Positions 53,126 through 61,715 of a stretch of DNA of 64,000 nucleotides are shown here, piece by piece. Under the pieces are notes generated by a model, which did not search any database, was not told where the DNA came from, and saw only the letters and a program-made list of their open reading frames with translations. Origin of the DNA: Chitinophaga sp. E66 (GTDB lineage Bacteria > Bacteroidota > Bacteroidia > Chitinophagales > Chitinophagaceae); the NCBI GenBank assembly GCA_019285755.1, contig CP079103.1:2666001-2730000 (forward strand), given 5' to 3'. The first letter of the stretch is position 1. Every line of letters starts with the position of its first letter. A program made the translations under genes and the position numbers.

Positions 53126-54097
53126 CTACCGCTGCAGGTAGGTGCCGCCCAGGATAGCGCCCGGTGCGAAGTGTGTGTTTAATAGATCCAGTTCTTCGGG
53201 CGTAAAGGTGATGCCCATGGCCTCCATGTTCTCCGGCAGCCGGGTCCTGCGGCTCATGCTCACTAATGGCATGATATGTTCACCCTGCGTGTTCACCCAT
53301 GCGATGGCGAGTTGCGTAGGCGTGCAGCCTTTCTGTTGGGCCATTTGCTTCAGCACCTCAACCTTCTCGAGGTTCTTTGTAAGGTTGCTGCCCTGGAAGC
53401 GGGAGAAGTGGAGCTGATAGGCGTCTTTAGGTAAGGGAGCCTTCATATCCCCGGTAAGCAGCCCTTCCGCAGTATTGGCGAATGCAACAACGGCTATGCC
53501 CAAATCCCTGGCGGCCGGCAGCAAGTCAGTTTCTATCTGGCGGTCTGCCAGCGAATACCCGATCTCCAATGCAGCCACCGGGTGAATGGCATTGGCTTTC
53601 CGCAGCTGATCAGCGGTGATCTCGGAAACGCCCAGGTAACGTACTTTGCCTTCTTTGATCAGATCGGCCACCGTACCGATGACGTCTTCCACCGGTACGC
53701 TGTTATCCAGCCGGCAGGGTTGGTATAGATCGATGGTATCTATGCCGAGGCGGACCAGCGAATAATTGATGTAGTTCTTGATAGACATGGGGCGGAGATC
53801 CAGCCCCAGCATCTGCCCGCCATAAAACACGGCGCCGAATTTCACGCTGATGAAGGCATCGTCTCTGCGGCCTTTGATCGCTTTGCCAATGAGCATTTCG
53901 TTGTGGCCGCTGCCGTAAAAGTCACCTGTATTGAGGAAATTAATGCCGCTGTCCAGCGCCTGTTGAATGGTGGCGATGCTTTCATTTTCATCGCTGCCGC
54001 CGCGGCCCCACACGGGCGACATGCGCATGCAGCCCAATCCGAGCTTCGATACGAGGGGGCCATTATTACCTAATGGTATCTTTGGTATGGTCTTCAT
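53126..54097 (-). CDS. Aldo/keto reductase
   Basis: Intact 323-residue TIM-barrel NADPH reductase: IPLGNNGPLVSKLGLGCMRM, catalytic Asp and Tyr in LNTGDFYGSGHNEMLIGKA, Lys in ISVKFGAVF, then IDLYQPCRLDNSVPVEDVIG, where a Cys stands at the position that is His in many family members, and VRYLGVSEI. It ends ILGGTYLQR. The gene leads the pair with the AraC regulator. Substrate unknown. Confidence 0.92.
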   Translation of the reverse strand: MKTIPKIPLGNNGPLVSKLGLGCMRMSPVWGRGGSDENESIATIQQALDSGINFLNTGDFYGSGHNEMLIGKAIKGRRDDAFISVKFGAVFYGGQMLGLDLRPMSIKNYINYSLVRLGIDTIDLYQPCRLDNSVPVEDVIGTVADLIKEGKVRYLGVSEITADQLRKANAIHPVAALEIGYSLADRQIETDLLPAARDLGIAVVAFANTAEGLLTGDMKAPLPKDAYQLHFSRFQGSNLTKNLEKVEVLKQMAQQKGCTPTQLAIAWVNTQGEHIMPLVSMSRRTRLPENMEAMGITFTPEELDLLNTHFAPGAILGGTYLQR

Positions 54098-54211
54098 AAT
54101 GCCGTTTTTTTGTTTTGCAAGACAAAGATCAGGGTTTACGGCAGACAGGACTTGCCTCCATAGTTCATTTTACTTGCTCAGGCGGCTCAGCCCTCAAACC
54201 CCAAAATCCCG

Positions 54212-54219
54212 TACCTTTG
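54212..54219 (+). promoter_or_regulatory. -7 element of the RluA-N gene
   Basis: TACCTTTG, exact -7 match, 18 bp before the ATG at 54238. Confidence 0.7.
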
Positions 54220-54237
54220 CGTCCCAGAAACGTGTAT

Positions 54238-55017
54238 ATGACCGAAGCAGGAGCAGGGAATCATGGGAGTGCCTTCACCCCATACAAAGACCAGGAAGCG
54301 GCGCGCTCCCTGGCGGAAGGGCTCGTCTTTCAACCAGATGGCCCCGTTCATCCCCTCTGCGAAATCGCCGTAGCCAGCCTGCAAACGCACCTGACCCGGC
54401 AAACCGGCTGGCAGCACAATTTCGGTTTAGATAATGGTGGCAGCGGCGCCGTGATCGGGAAGATGTTCGGCGTGCTGGCAGTAAGAACCCGGGTTGGCGA
54501 ACTGGGTTACCTCGCCGCATTTTCCGGCAAGCTGGCCAACGCCAATCATCACCCCAATTTCGTAGCGCCGGTATTCGACAGCCTGCAGGATGATGGATTT
54601 TTAACGCCCGGCATGATTCACCTTTCGGAGATCAACCGAGAGATATCCAGGCTGGAGCAGGAAGGCGCGATGTTTCACCAGCAGCAGATCCGGCAGCTGA
54701 AAGCGGCCCGCAGGGCGCATTCCACCGCCCTGCAAAGAAAGCTGCACGAGCATTATCAATTCAGGAATAAAGGCGGCGATGTCCGTAACCTCATAGATAT
54801 CTTCACTACCCATGGATATAAGCAACCGCCCGCAGGCGCAGGCGAATGCGCTGGCCCTAAGTTGCTACAACATGCCTTCCTTCACCAGATGGAACCACTG
54901 GCATTGGCGGAGTTCTGGTGGGGATTGTCTCCCAAATCCGCCACCTGGAAACATGGGGAATATTATAAGCCCTGTAAGGAGAAGTGTTCGCCGATACTGG
55001 ATTTTATGTTAAGTTAA
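54238..55017 (+). CDS. Stand-alone N-terminal domain of RluA-type pseudouridine synthase
   Basis: Intact 259-residue protein. HPLCEIAVASLQTHL, WQHNFGLDN, GAVIGKMFGVLAVR, GYLAAFSGKLANANHHPNFV and PPAGAGECAGPKLLQHAFLH with LALAEFWWG and YYKPCKEKCSPILDFML are the characteristic N-terminal domain found in many bacterial RluA-family enzymes, where a catalytic domain follows. Here the protein stops just after that domain, a terminator follows at once, and no RluA catalytic motif is found downstream in any frame. It may be a partner of a separate synthase or an RNA-binding protein in its own right. Confidence 0.82.
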   Translation: MTEAGAGNHGSAFTPYKDQEAARSLAEGLVFQPDGPVHPLCEIAVASLQTHLTRQTGWQHNFGLDNGGSGAVIGKMFGVLAVRTRVGELGYLAAFSGKLANANHHPNFVAPVFDSLQDDGFLTPGMIHLSEINREISRLEQEGAMFHQQQIRQLKAARRAHSTALQRKLHEHYQFRNKGGDVRNLIDIFTTHGYKQPPAGAGECAGPKLLQHAFLHQMEPLALAEFWWGLSPKSATWKHGEYYKPCKEKCSPILDFMLS

Positions 55018-55023
55018 AATAGA

Positions 55024-55046
55024 GAAGGAGCCTTACCGGCTCCTTC
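55024..55046. terminator. Terminator
   Basis: GAAGGAGCC and GGCTCCTTC, 5-base loop, followed by TTTTAT, between the convergent RluA-N and lipoprotein A genes. It closely matches the terminator of the tandem paralogue at 57116. Confidence 0.85.
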
Positions 55047-55055
55047 AGTTTTATA

Positions 55056-57001
55056 CTAGAGGTCTACAATCGCACTCCGCTTATTACACCGCGTAATCAA
55101 CTGCACCTGCCATTTAACATTCGGGTAATTGGTCTCCATACTTTGCTGCGGGCTCTTCCCTGGCGCGCAATCGTACAGGTAGATGGCCACAACGCCCTCG
55201 TTCACCGTGCCCGACAACAATTCCGCACTGTAACCATTGGCCGCAATTTCGTAACGGGTGGCGCCCTCCATAAAGAAATACAGCCTCACCGGGTAACAGG
55301 TACCCGCCATATCACAGGCGCCCCGCTCCGCGTAGGGCAGAATACCCGGCCCGTCCGCTTTGAATGCCACTTTGATCATCAGCCCCTTCGGACTGCAATC
55401 CAACGACAAGCCCAGGATCTCCGGGGCATTGCCGCAGGGAGGCGCTACAATAGCGGAAATCGTCTGCAGCGGCTTTTGTTTATACATGACCTCCAGCGTT
55501 GTCAGCTGATCGGCGGATTCATCGTGGCTCAGCGTCAGGTCAAAATCTTCCGTGCCTTTCAGCATGGTGTATTGTACCTTATTGTTGGAGTTGACCAATG
55601 TCACGTCGTTATAGTTGACAGGGATATCCCGACCGTCCGCATTCACCAGTTTAAAGGTCTTTTTCTGCCCGGAGAAGAAAGTAGGCTGGTAAGGTACGGC
55701 GCTGCCGTCTGCCAGCACCAGCTTCGGTTGCATGTATTGCAGGGTGATGTCCTGCTTGGCGCTGGGGTCCCAGTCGTCACCCGAGAAGGCGTAGCGGGCC
55801 GTCAGTTTCGTATACTGCTCATAATCGGGGATCGTTGTGGGATTGAACTTAAAGGTGACCATCCCGTTGACGGTGGACGTAAATTTGGTTTCCATATACA
55901 CCGCGTCCGGGGTGCCCGGCTTCACGAATGCCATATCGATCCCTACGGGCTCTTTTGTATAAGGCAGGCCTGTAGCTTTCTCCACCAGCGTAAAGGTCAG
56001 CTTGATTTCTGTGTCCGTAACTTCATCATACGCCAGGTCAGATGCTTCATGGAAGGGAACCAGCTGCACGTCGGGCCGCAGCCTTTCCTTCAGTTCCGCT
56101 ATCTCTTCGGCCAGCTGCTTTAGCAATCCACCGAGAATGGATGTCTCGAACTTATATCCTGACACCTTACCCTGTATGCTTTTCAGGAGCGAACTGAGAT
56201 AGTTGTAATTCGCCTCCATGCTTTTGACCTGCGCTTCGTTCGGTTGCTGGCTGCCGGCATTTTTCACGGACTCCAGGCCCTTTACGATCGCCGCCTTGAT
56301 GGCCGCGAGGGTAGGGTGGGTGTCGTATGCCAGTCCGCCGCAGGCAAAATAATCCAGCGAATTATCGACCGATTTACCCAGGTCGCCGGAAGGCTGTGGC
56401 TCTATGCAATTGTACACCCGGTCGCCATCTTCTTTCAGCGCGTTAAAAGCCGCTGTCTGCTTGCCGTTCTCGAAGTAGGATTGCACCAGCACCTCGGAGG
56501 CCCCGGTTTCCCAGTTAAGATCCAGGACAGACATGGTAGACCGGGTTTTGGAGATATGGTTCATCTCCACCACGATATTACCTTTCTTTCCGTTGATCAT
56601 GGTGTACATCCGGCTTTTGGAGACCTGAGGAACATCTCCGTCACCAGCAATTCGGTATTACCTTTCTTGGCCAGCACGGTGGAAGTAAGATATTGGAGCT
56701 GCCCGCTGCCGTTGATCTTGCCGTATCCGGCCAGCGTATCGCCGTTGACCGCCATTTTGAAGACGAGCTGGTTAGCCGCATTAGGCGTGAGCTTTTCTTC
56801 GAGGAAGACGTTGCCTATGCCGGGCGTGATGTTGTTATTGTATGCCGCGTCGGCTTTGCGCTTTTCGGCTAACGTTTCTTCTGGTTTGGAAGGCGCATCC
56901 TTTTTGCCGCAGGCGGCGAACCATAAGAGGAAAGCTGGTATTAGCAGGCGGAGAGACCAGGCACCCCGCTGCCGGGAGGAAAAGTAGGTATTCAGGCGCA
57001 T
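55056..57001 (-). CDS. Large lipoprotein, tandem paralogue A
   Basis: About 648 residues. Lipoprotein signal (LLIPAFLLWFAACGKK), a low-complexity charged linker (KPEETLAEKRKADAAYNN), beta-rich domains (NQLVFKMAVNGDTLAGYGKI, LTFTLVEKATGLPYTKEPVG, YMETKFTSTVNGMVTFKF) and a C-terminal Cys-containing domain (LDCSPKGLMIKVAFKADG, CDMAGTCYPVRLYFF, RCNKRSAIVDL). A helical segment lies near 56160 (LGGLLKQLAEEIAELKERL). One base is lost near 56627. The family is not recognised. It is a close copy of the gene at 57149, sharing promoter, operator-like repeat and terminator. Probably outer-membrane anchored. Confidence 0.8.
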
Positions 57002-57023
57002 ATCGGTGTGGTATAGTAAAGAG

Positions 57024-57031
57024 CAAAATTA
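57024..57031 (-). promoter_or_regulatory. -7 element of lipoprotein A
   Basis: TAATTTTG on the minus strand, 23 bp before the start codon; its counterpart before paralogue B is at 59101 with almost the same spacing. Confidence 0.6.
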
Positions 57032-57052
57032 TCACCCGGACTTTCAATCCCC

Positions 57053-57072
57053 AATACTCATTATTAGGTATT
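57053..57072. promoter_or_regulatory. Shared inverted repeat AATAC-N10-GTATT (copy A)
   Basis: AATAC (57053-57057) and GTATT (57068-57072) just upstream of the -7 element of lipoprotein A, overlapping where a -33 element would be. The same arms and spacing occur before paralogue B, although the ten bases between differ. Confidence 0.5.
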
Positions 57073-57115
57073 TCTTCCGCGCCGGGAGTTAAAAATTCAT
57101 ATTCAGCTAAAACAG

Positions 57116-57141
57116 AGAAGGAGCCGTTACAGGCTCCTTCT
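57116..57141 (-). terminator. Terminator of lipoprotein B
   Basis: AGAAGGAGCC and GGCTCCTTCT with a 6-base loop, 8 bp past the stop of paralogue B; sequence shared with the terminator of paralogue A. Confidence 0.85.
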
Positions 57142-57148
57142 GCTGATA

Positions 57149-59077
57149 TCAGAGGTCGACAATAGCGCTTCGTTTGTTGCAACGGTTCATCACCTGCACT
57201 TGCCAGCGATAATTGGGATAATTCAGATCCAGGCTTTCCTGGGCCCTTTACCGGTGATGCAGTTTTTGATATAGATCGCCACCACGCCTTCATTCACGGT
57301 GCCAGACACCAGTTCCACCGAATATCCGTTAGAGGCAATGCTGAAGTCCGTGGCGCCTGGGCTAAAGAAGTACAACCGTACCGGGTAGCAGGTCCCTGAT
57401 CCGCACGCGCCGCTGCCGCCGTAAGGCAGAATACCAGGGCCATCGGCTTTAAAGGCGATCTTGATCATGATCCCCTTCGGGCTGCAATCCATGGTAACCC
57501 CTGTGATGACAGGTTCGCTTCCGCAGGGGGCGTCACAACGGCAGATATCGTCCCCAGCTTCTGCTGCTTATACATAACGTCCAGGTTGGTGGCCAGGTCG
57601 TAGGTCTGGTCGTGGTTCAGGGTGAGGTCAAAGTCTTCCGTTCCTTTCAGCATGGTGTACAATACCTGGTTGTTGGAATTCACCAGGGTCACGTCACTAT
57701 AATTAACCGGGATCTCCCTGCCGTCTTCATTGACCAGCTTGAAGGTCTTTTTTACGCCCGTCTCGAAATTCAGTTGATTTGGGAGGGCGCTGCCGTCTGC
57801 CATGACAACCCTGGGCTTGATGTATTGCAGGGTGATCTCCTGCGTGGTGCTGGGATCCCAGTCATCACCGGCGAAGGCGTACCGCGCCGTCAGTTTCGTG
57901 TACTGCTTATAGTCGGGGATCGTTGTGGGATCAAATTTGAAGGTCACCAGCCCATTGACGGTAGAGGTGAACTTCGTTTCCATGTACACCGCGTCCGGTG
58001 TACCCGGTTTCACGAAAGCCATGTCGATACCAACGGGTTGTTTGACGTAGGGGAGACCGGTAGCCTTTTCCACCAGGGTGAAGGTCAGTTTGATCTCCGT
58101 ATCGGTAACCTCATCATAAGCCAGGTCTGACCCCTCATGGAAGGGGACCAGCTGCACATCCGGCATCAGCTTATCTTTCAGCTCGGCGATCTTGTCGGAC
58201 AGTTGTTTCAGCAAACCGCCGAGGATCGACTTTTCGAATTTATACCCCGATACTTTACCATCGATGCTTTTCAGGATGGAACTGAGGTAGCTGTAATTGG
58301 CCTCCATGCTTTTGATCTGCGCCTCGTTTGGCTGCTGGTTCCCGCGTTCTTCACGGACTCCAGGCCCTTTACGATGGCCGCCTTGATGGCTGCGAGGGTA
58401 GGGTGGGTATCATAAGCGGGACCGCCGCAGGCGAAATAATCCAGCGTATTATCGACAGATTTGCCCATATCGTCCGACGGTTGCGGTTCTATGCAGTTAT
58501 ACACCCGGTCGCCATCTTCTTTCAGGGCGTTGAATGCGGCGGTCTGTTTACCGTTCTCGAAGTAGGATTGCACCAGCACTGGGATGCACCGGTTTCCCAG
58601 TTAAGATCCAGGATGGCCATGGTAGCGCGGGTTTTGGAGATGTGATTCATCTCCACCACGATATTGCCTTTCTTTCCGTCGATCATGGTGTACATCCGGC
58701 TTTTGGAGACCTGCGGGAACATTTCCGTTACCAGCAGCTCGGTATTTCCTTTTTTGCCAGCACGGTAGAGGTGAGATACTGCAGCTGGCCGCTGCCGTTG
58801 ATCTTGCCGTATCCGGCCAGTGTATCGCCGTTGATGGCCATTTTGAAGACGAGCTGACTGGCGGCGTTGGGGATGAGCTTTTCTTCGAAGAAAACGTTGC
58901 CCACGCCCGGCGTGATGCCGTTATTGTACGCCGCGTCTGCCTGGCGCTTTTCAGCTAAGGTCTCTTCCGGTTTGGAAGGCGCGTCTTTTTGCCGCAGGCG
59001 GCCAGTGTTAAAAGGAAAACAGGCAACAGCAGGCGGAAGTGCCGCTGCAGGAGGGAGAAACAGGTATTCAGGTGCAT
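57149..59077 (-). CDS. Large lipoprotein, tandem paralogue B
   Basis: About 643 residues, aligned with paralogue A over the full length. Lipoprotein signal RLLLPVFLLTLAACGKK, then the same order of blocks: NAASQLVFKMAINGDTLAGY, KKGNIVVEMNHISKTRATMA, FACGGPAYDTHPTLAAIKAA, PVGIDMAFVKPGTPDAVYME, and CGSGTCYPVRLYFFSPGATD to RCNKRSAIVDL. Frames break near 58985, 58755, 58580, 58345, 57525 and 57245. Most differences from A are conservative, so both copies appear functional. It lies directly after a stand-alone LytTR gene on the same strand. Confidence 0.8.
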
Positions 59078-59100
59078 ATCGGTACGGTATAAGTAATGGG

Positions 59101-59108
59101 CAAAAGTA
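59101..59108 (-). promoter_or_regulatory. -7 element of lipoprotein B
   Basis: TACTTTTG on the minus strand, 24 bp before the start codon. Confidence 0.6.
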
Positions 59109-59129
59109 TTGCCCCGTACTTCAATTCCC

Positions 59130-59149
59130 AATACCCACATTTAAGTATT
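59130..59149. promoter_or_regulatory. Shared inverted repeat AATAC-N10-GTATT (copy B)
   Basis: AATAC (59130-59134) and GTATT (59145-59149), at the same distance from the -7 element as copy A. It lies 27 bp beyond the stop of the LytTR gene. Confidence 0.5.
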
Positions 59150-59175
59150 TCCTGATATTTCCGACAGGAAATACG

Positions 59176-59499
59176 CTACCTGCCTATGATATTTAGTATA
59201 CTGATCACTTTAGGGTAGTAATACTTGGAAATCGGCACATTTACATTTCCCACTTTCACTTCATCCCTGTCAACTTCAACCAGGTGTGCGGCAGCCACTG
59301 CAAAACACTTATGTGTCCTTATAAACAGGTTTTCCGGTAAAACAGCCAGGGCTTTATCAAGCGACGTACGGACCATATAAGAAAACTCCATAGCGTAGAA
59401 TCTGATGTAGTTCCCCTCTGTTTTTATCAGGAGAATATCATCAAGTTGGATTTTTATCAATTTACGATCGTCCCAATAGAAAAAGGATGGTTTGTTCAT
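59176..59499 (-). CDS. Stand-alone LytTR DNA-binding protein
   Basis: Intact 107-residue protein consisting only of a LytTR domain: KLIKIQLDDILLIKTEGNYI, MVRTSLDKALAVLPENLFIR, THKCFAVAAAHLVEVDRDE and GNVNVPISKYYYPKVISIL. There is no receiver domain or membrane segment, so its activity is not set by phosphorylation in the usual way. It is just upstream of the duplicated lipoprotein genes on the same strand and is the likely regulator of both, through the shared inverted repeats. Confidence 0.88.
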   Translation of the reverse strand: MNKPSFFYWDDRKLIKIQLDDILLIKTEGNYIRFYAMEFSYMVRTSLDKALAVLPENLFIRTHKCFAVAAAHLVEVDRDEVKVGNVNVPISKYYYPKVISILNIIGR

Positions 59500-59581
59500 G
59501 AAGATATTTTGGCGTTAACGATTGTGCTTAAACGGGTTATGTACAAATATAACAAAAATACCATTCAAAGAGCCTACTGAC

Positions 59582-59625
59582 ATCCTGCTGCCATCCTTCG
59601 CTTATCCTTCGCTTGTGTTCGCTCG
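59582..59625. repeat. 11-bp unit array B, left (inverted) half
   Basis: Four adjacent 11-mers, of which the two central ones are both ATCCTTCGCTT (59593-59603 and 59604-59614). The outer units, starting 59582 and 59615, are degenerate. This half is the reverse complement of the right half, with 23 bp between them; the central units pair over about 21 bp. Confidence 0.75.
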
Positions 59626-59648
59626 CTGCTTGAGTTTGAGGGTAGTTG

Positions 59649-59692
59649 AGCGAAGGATAAGCGAAGGATTACCGAACGATTACCGAACCACG
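59649..59692. repeat. 11-bp unit array B, right half
   Basis: Four consecutive units: AGCGAAGGATA (59649), AGCGAAGGATT (59660), ACCGAACGATT (59671) and ACCGAACCACG (59682). The common pattern ANSGNNNGANN, strictly met by the first three, is also met by the units of array A at 29478. The array ends 280 bp before the ATG of the downstream orphan gene, nearly the same distance as at the other locus. Confidence 0.85.
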
Positions 59693-59834
59693 TAAATAGT
59701 AAAATGGACATCAAAACCAGGAAAAAGGAGATAAAAAAATGCCGTAAATGCGTGATATCACCACTACATACCTATTACGTCACCACTTCAAGGGACTTAG
59801 ATCACATAATTCTTAAACGTATTGTTCTTCCGGA

Positions 59835-59842
59835 TACTTTTG
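59835..59842 (+). promoter_or_regulatory. -7 element of the orphan gene B
   Basis: TACTTTTG, 130 bp before the ATG at 59973 and about 140 bp after array B, implying a leader of about 125 bases that does not include the repeats. Confidence 0.5.
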
Positions 59843-59972
59843 TATTGTCGATCGCTGAAAAGGAAGCACCACAAAGATGTACGGGGAGTTGTGGCTCCGG
59901 AAATCTCCTTCCGATTTGGCATTGGCGTTACGTAAAATCTATTTTTTAAACTTTTAAAACAACAATTACAAA

Positions 59973-60542
59973 ATGGCTAACATTAATGATAATTTACTCG
60001 TAAAAGGAGCAAGGGGAAACGTAGCAAAACAGTTCGTTTACCGTAAACGTGGCAATAAAACCTTCATCGTGAAGATGCCGCAATTAAACCCCAACGCTTC
60101 GCAAGAACAGCTGACCCAAAGGGAACTATTCTTCTTCAGCTACAATGTACGCTCAGGGCGCCTTGCAAAACGCCGACCTGAAAAAGCATATAATCGCAAA
60201 GCACCTCCGGGTAGCAGTGCTTACAACATGGCGCTCCGCGATTTCCTGAAGGCACCTGTCGTCAGGAAAATAGATACCAGCCGATACACGGGTACGCCCG
60301 GATCCACCGTCATCGTGCAAGCGAAAGACGACTTCCGGGTGGCGGCTGTCAAAGTCGGTATCTATATCGTTGCGACCGGTGCAGTGGTGGAAGAAGGCAA
60401 CGCTGTCCTGGATCCTATCACCCGGGATAAGTGGAACTACACCGCCACGCAAGCCCACGCTGCCGTCCAGGAACTGAAGATTGTCGCCACCGCGACGGAC
60501 CTTCCCGGTAACACGGGCACGCTGGAAGCAGTGATTGGCTGA
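59973..60542 (+). CDS. Bacteroidota orphan protein, YRKR-motif family B with Ig-like C-terminus
   Basis: Intact 189-residue protein. N-terminal module: NLLVKGARGNVAKQFVYRKR followed by GNKTFIVKMP, similar in position and pattern (NV or NM, four to six residues, YRKR, G) to the start of the orphan at 28097. A basic helical segment (SGRLAKRRPEKAYNRKAPPG) follows, then an Ig-like beta-sandwich: RYTGTPGSTVIVQAKDDFRV, VGIYIVATGAVVEEGNAVLD, and KIVATATDLPGNTGTLEAVI. Many similar proteins occur in Bacteroidota; none has a known role as far as I know. No signal peptide. An AACAATTACAAA-type leader precedes the ATG. Confidence 0.75.
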   Translation: MANINDNLLVKGARGNVAKQFVYRKRGNKTFIVKMPQLNPNASQEQLTQRELFFFSYNVRSGRLAKRRPEKAYNRKAPPGSSAYNMALRDFLKAPVVRKIDTSRYTGTPGSTVIVQAKDDFRVAAVKVGIYIVATGAVVEEGNAVLDPITRDKWNYTATQAHAAVQELKIVATATDLPGNTGTLEAVIG

Positions 60543-60552
60543 TCTTAAAAAA

Positions 60553-60580
60553 GCCGCCTCAAACGTACGGTTGAGGCGGC
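60553..60580. terminator. Bidirectional terminator
   Basis: GCCGCCTCAA and TTGAGGCGGC with an 8-base loop; A-run before and TATATTTTT after, between convergent genes. Confidence 0.85.
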
Positions 60581-60589
60581 TATATTTTT

Positions 60590-61416
60590 CTATAAGTATT
60601 GTACTTCGTCGACCACCTCTTTCCTGTTGTGAATGACCTTTTCGAAAAGCTCCGGATTCAGGAGATCTTTTACGGAAGAGATCACAAAGTCGGGCTGGTA
60701 ACTGAAATGACGGAGATCTTCCGCCTTGGTCACACCAGACAATGTAAGCACCGTCGTGAAGCCCATGGATCCTGCGCCGAGGATGTCGGTGCCCATGGTG
60801 TCGCCGATCATGACGGCCTGATCTGTGGAAAGGCCCAGTTTCTTACGCGCCATGCGCATCATCACCGGACTGGGCTTACCGACGCTGAACGCCTGTTTGC
60901 CCGTTGCGCATTCTACCATCGCCACGAAGGCGCCGCAGCCGGCACGGTACTTCCGTTGCCCACAGGGCAGTTAGGATCCAGGTTGGTAGCGATGAGTTTG
61001 GCGCCGTTCATGATCATGTTGATGGCTTTATCCACCGATTCGAGCATGATGGTGCGGCCTTCGCCGATGATGACATAATCAGGATGATCATCCACGATAG
61101 AAAATCCGGCCGCGTGCAGCTCCGCCAGCAAACCGCCTTCGCCGATCACATATGCCGTTGCATTGGGTGTGCGGGAAGCGAGATAACGGGCGGTGGCCAT
61201 ACCGCAGGTAAATACGTCTTCGTCTTCTACATGAAAGCCCAGCTTCCGCAGTTTGTAGGATACATCGCGGTTAGTGCGCTGGGAGTTGTTGGTGAGAAAA
61301 AGGAAGGGGAAGCCCTGTTCGCGCAGATTGTTGATAAATTCTACAGCACCGGGGATGGTTTCTGTGCCACGGTAAATGACGCCATCCATGTCGATTAGAA
61401 AGCCTTTCTGATTCAT
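60590..61416 (-). CDS. HAD-superfamily IIA phosphatase (NagD-like)
   Basis: About 276 residues. Motif I FLIDMDGVIYRGTETIPGAV with the nucleophile and acid Asp, motif II in FLFLTNNSQRT, the cap YVIGEGGLLAEL and AKLIATNLDPNCP, motif III Lys in SVGKPSPVMM and motif IV MIGDTMGTDILGAGSMGF. One base is missing near 60930, between TVPAG and CGAF. Such enzymes hydrolyse small phosphates (nucleoside monophosphates, sugar phosphates). Confidence 0.92.
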
Positions 61417-61715
61417 TATTTTGGTTTTAGTGCGGCCGCAGGCGCATCGTTCGGGACAACAGTTCAGTATCCCGGCAGAACGGAACGGCCGGTAAAATGG
61501 AATGTGAAATCAGATTTGATGCGTGGAGATTAAAAAGGCAGGATTGAGCCCGGGCACTCGCAGGCACTGAATCAGTGTGCGATACGTAAATATACAAATA
61601 ATATTGAATGGTGTATACAATCCAGGAATAATTAGATTTTTTTCAAACATCTTCTATACATCAATTTAGGATACCGGTCTCGGATAAACGGAAAATTTTA
61701 ATTATTTTATGCGAT
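61417..61715. other. Intergenic region, palindrome at 61565-61577
   Basis: About 300 bp between divergent genes, AT-rich in the right half. It contains CACTGA and TCAGTG separated by one base (61565-61577), a possible operator. No RNA gene or small ORF is convincing. Confidence 0.4.

Noticed and set aside
59582..59692. Insertion-sequence remnant with terminal inverted repeats
   Set aside because: The inverted halves are only 23 bp apart and made of short internal repeats; no transposase reading frame is present.
59704..59949. Open frame of 81 codons between array B and the orphan gene
   Set aside because: It runs across the predicted -7 element and the leader, has unlike composition to neighbours, and no recognisable protein pattern.
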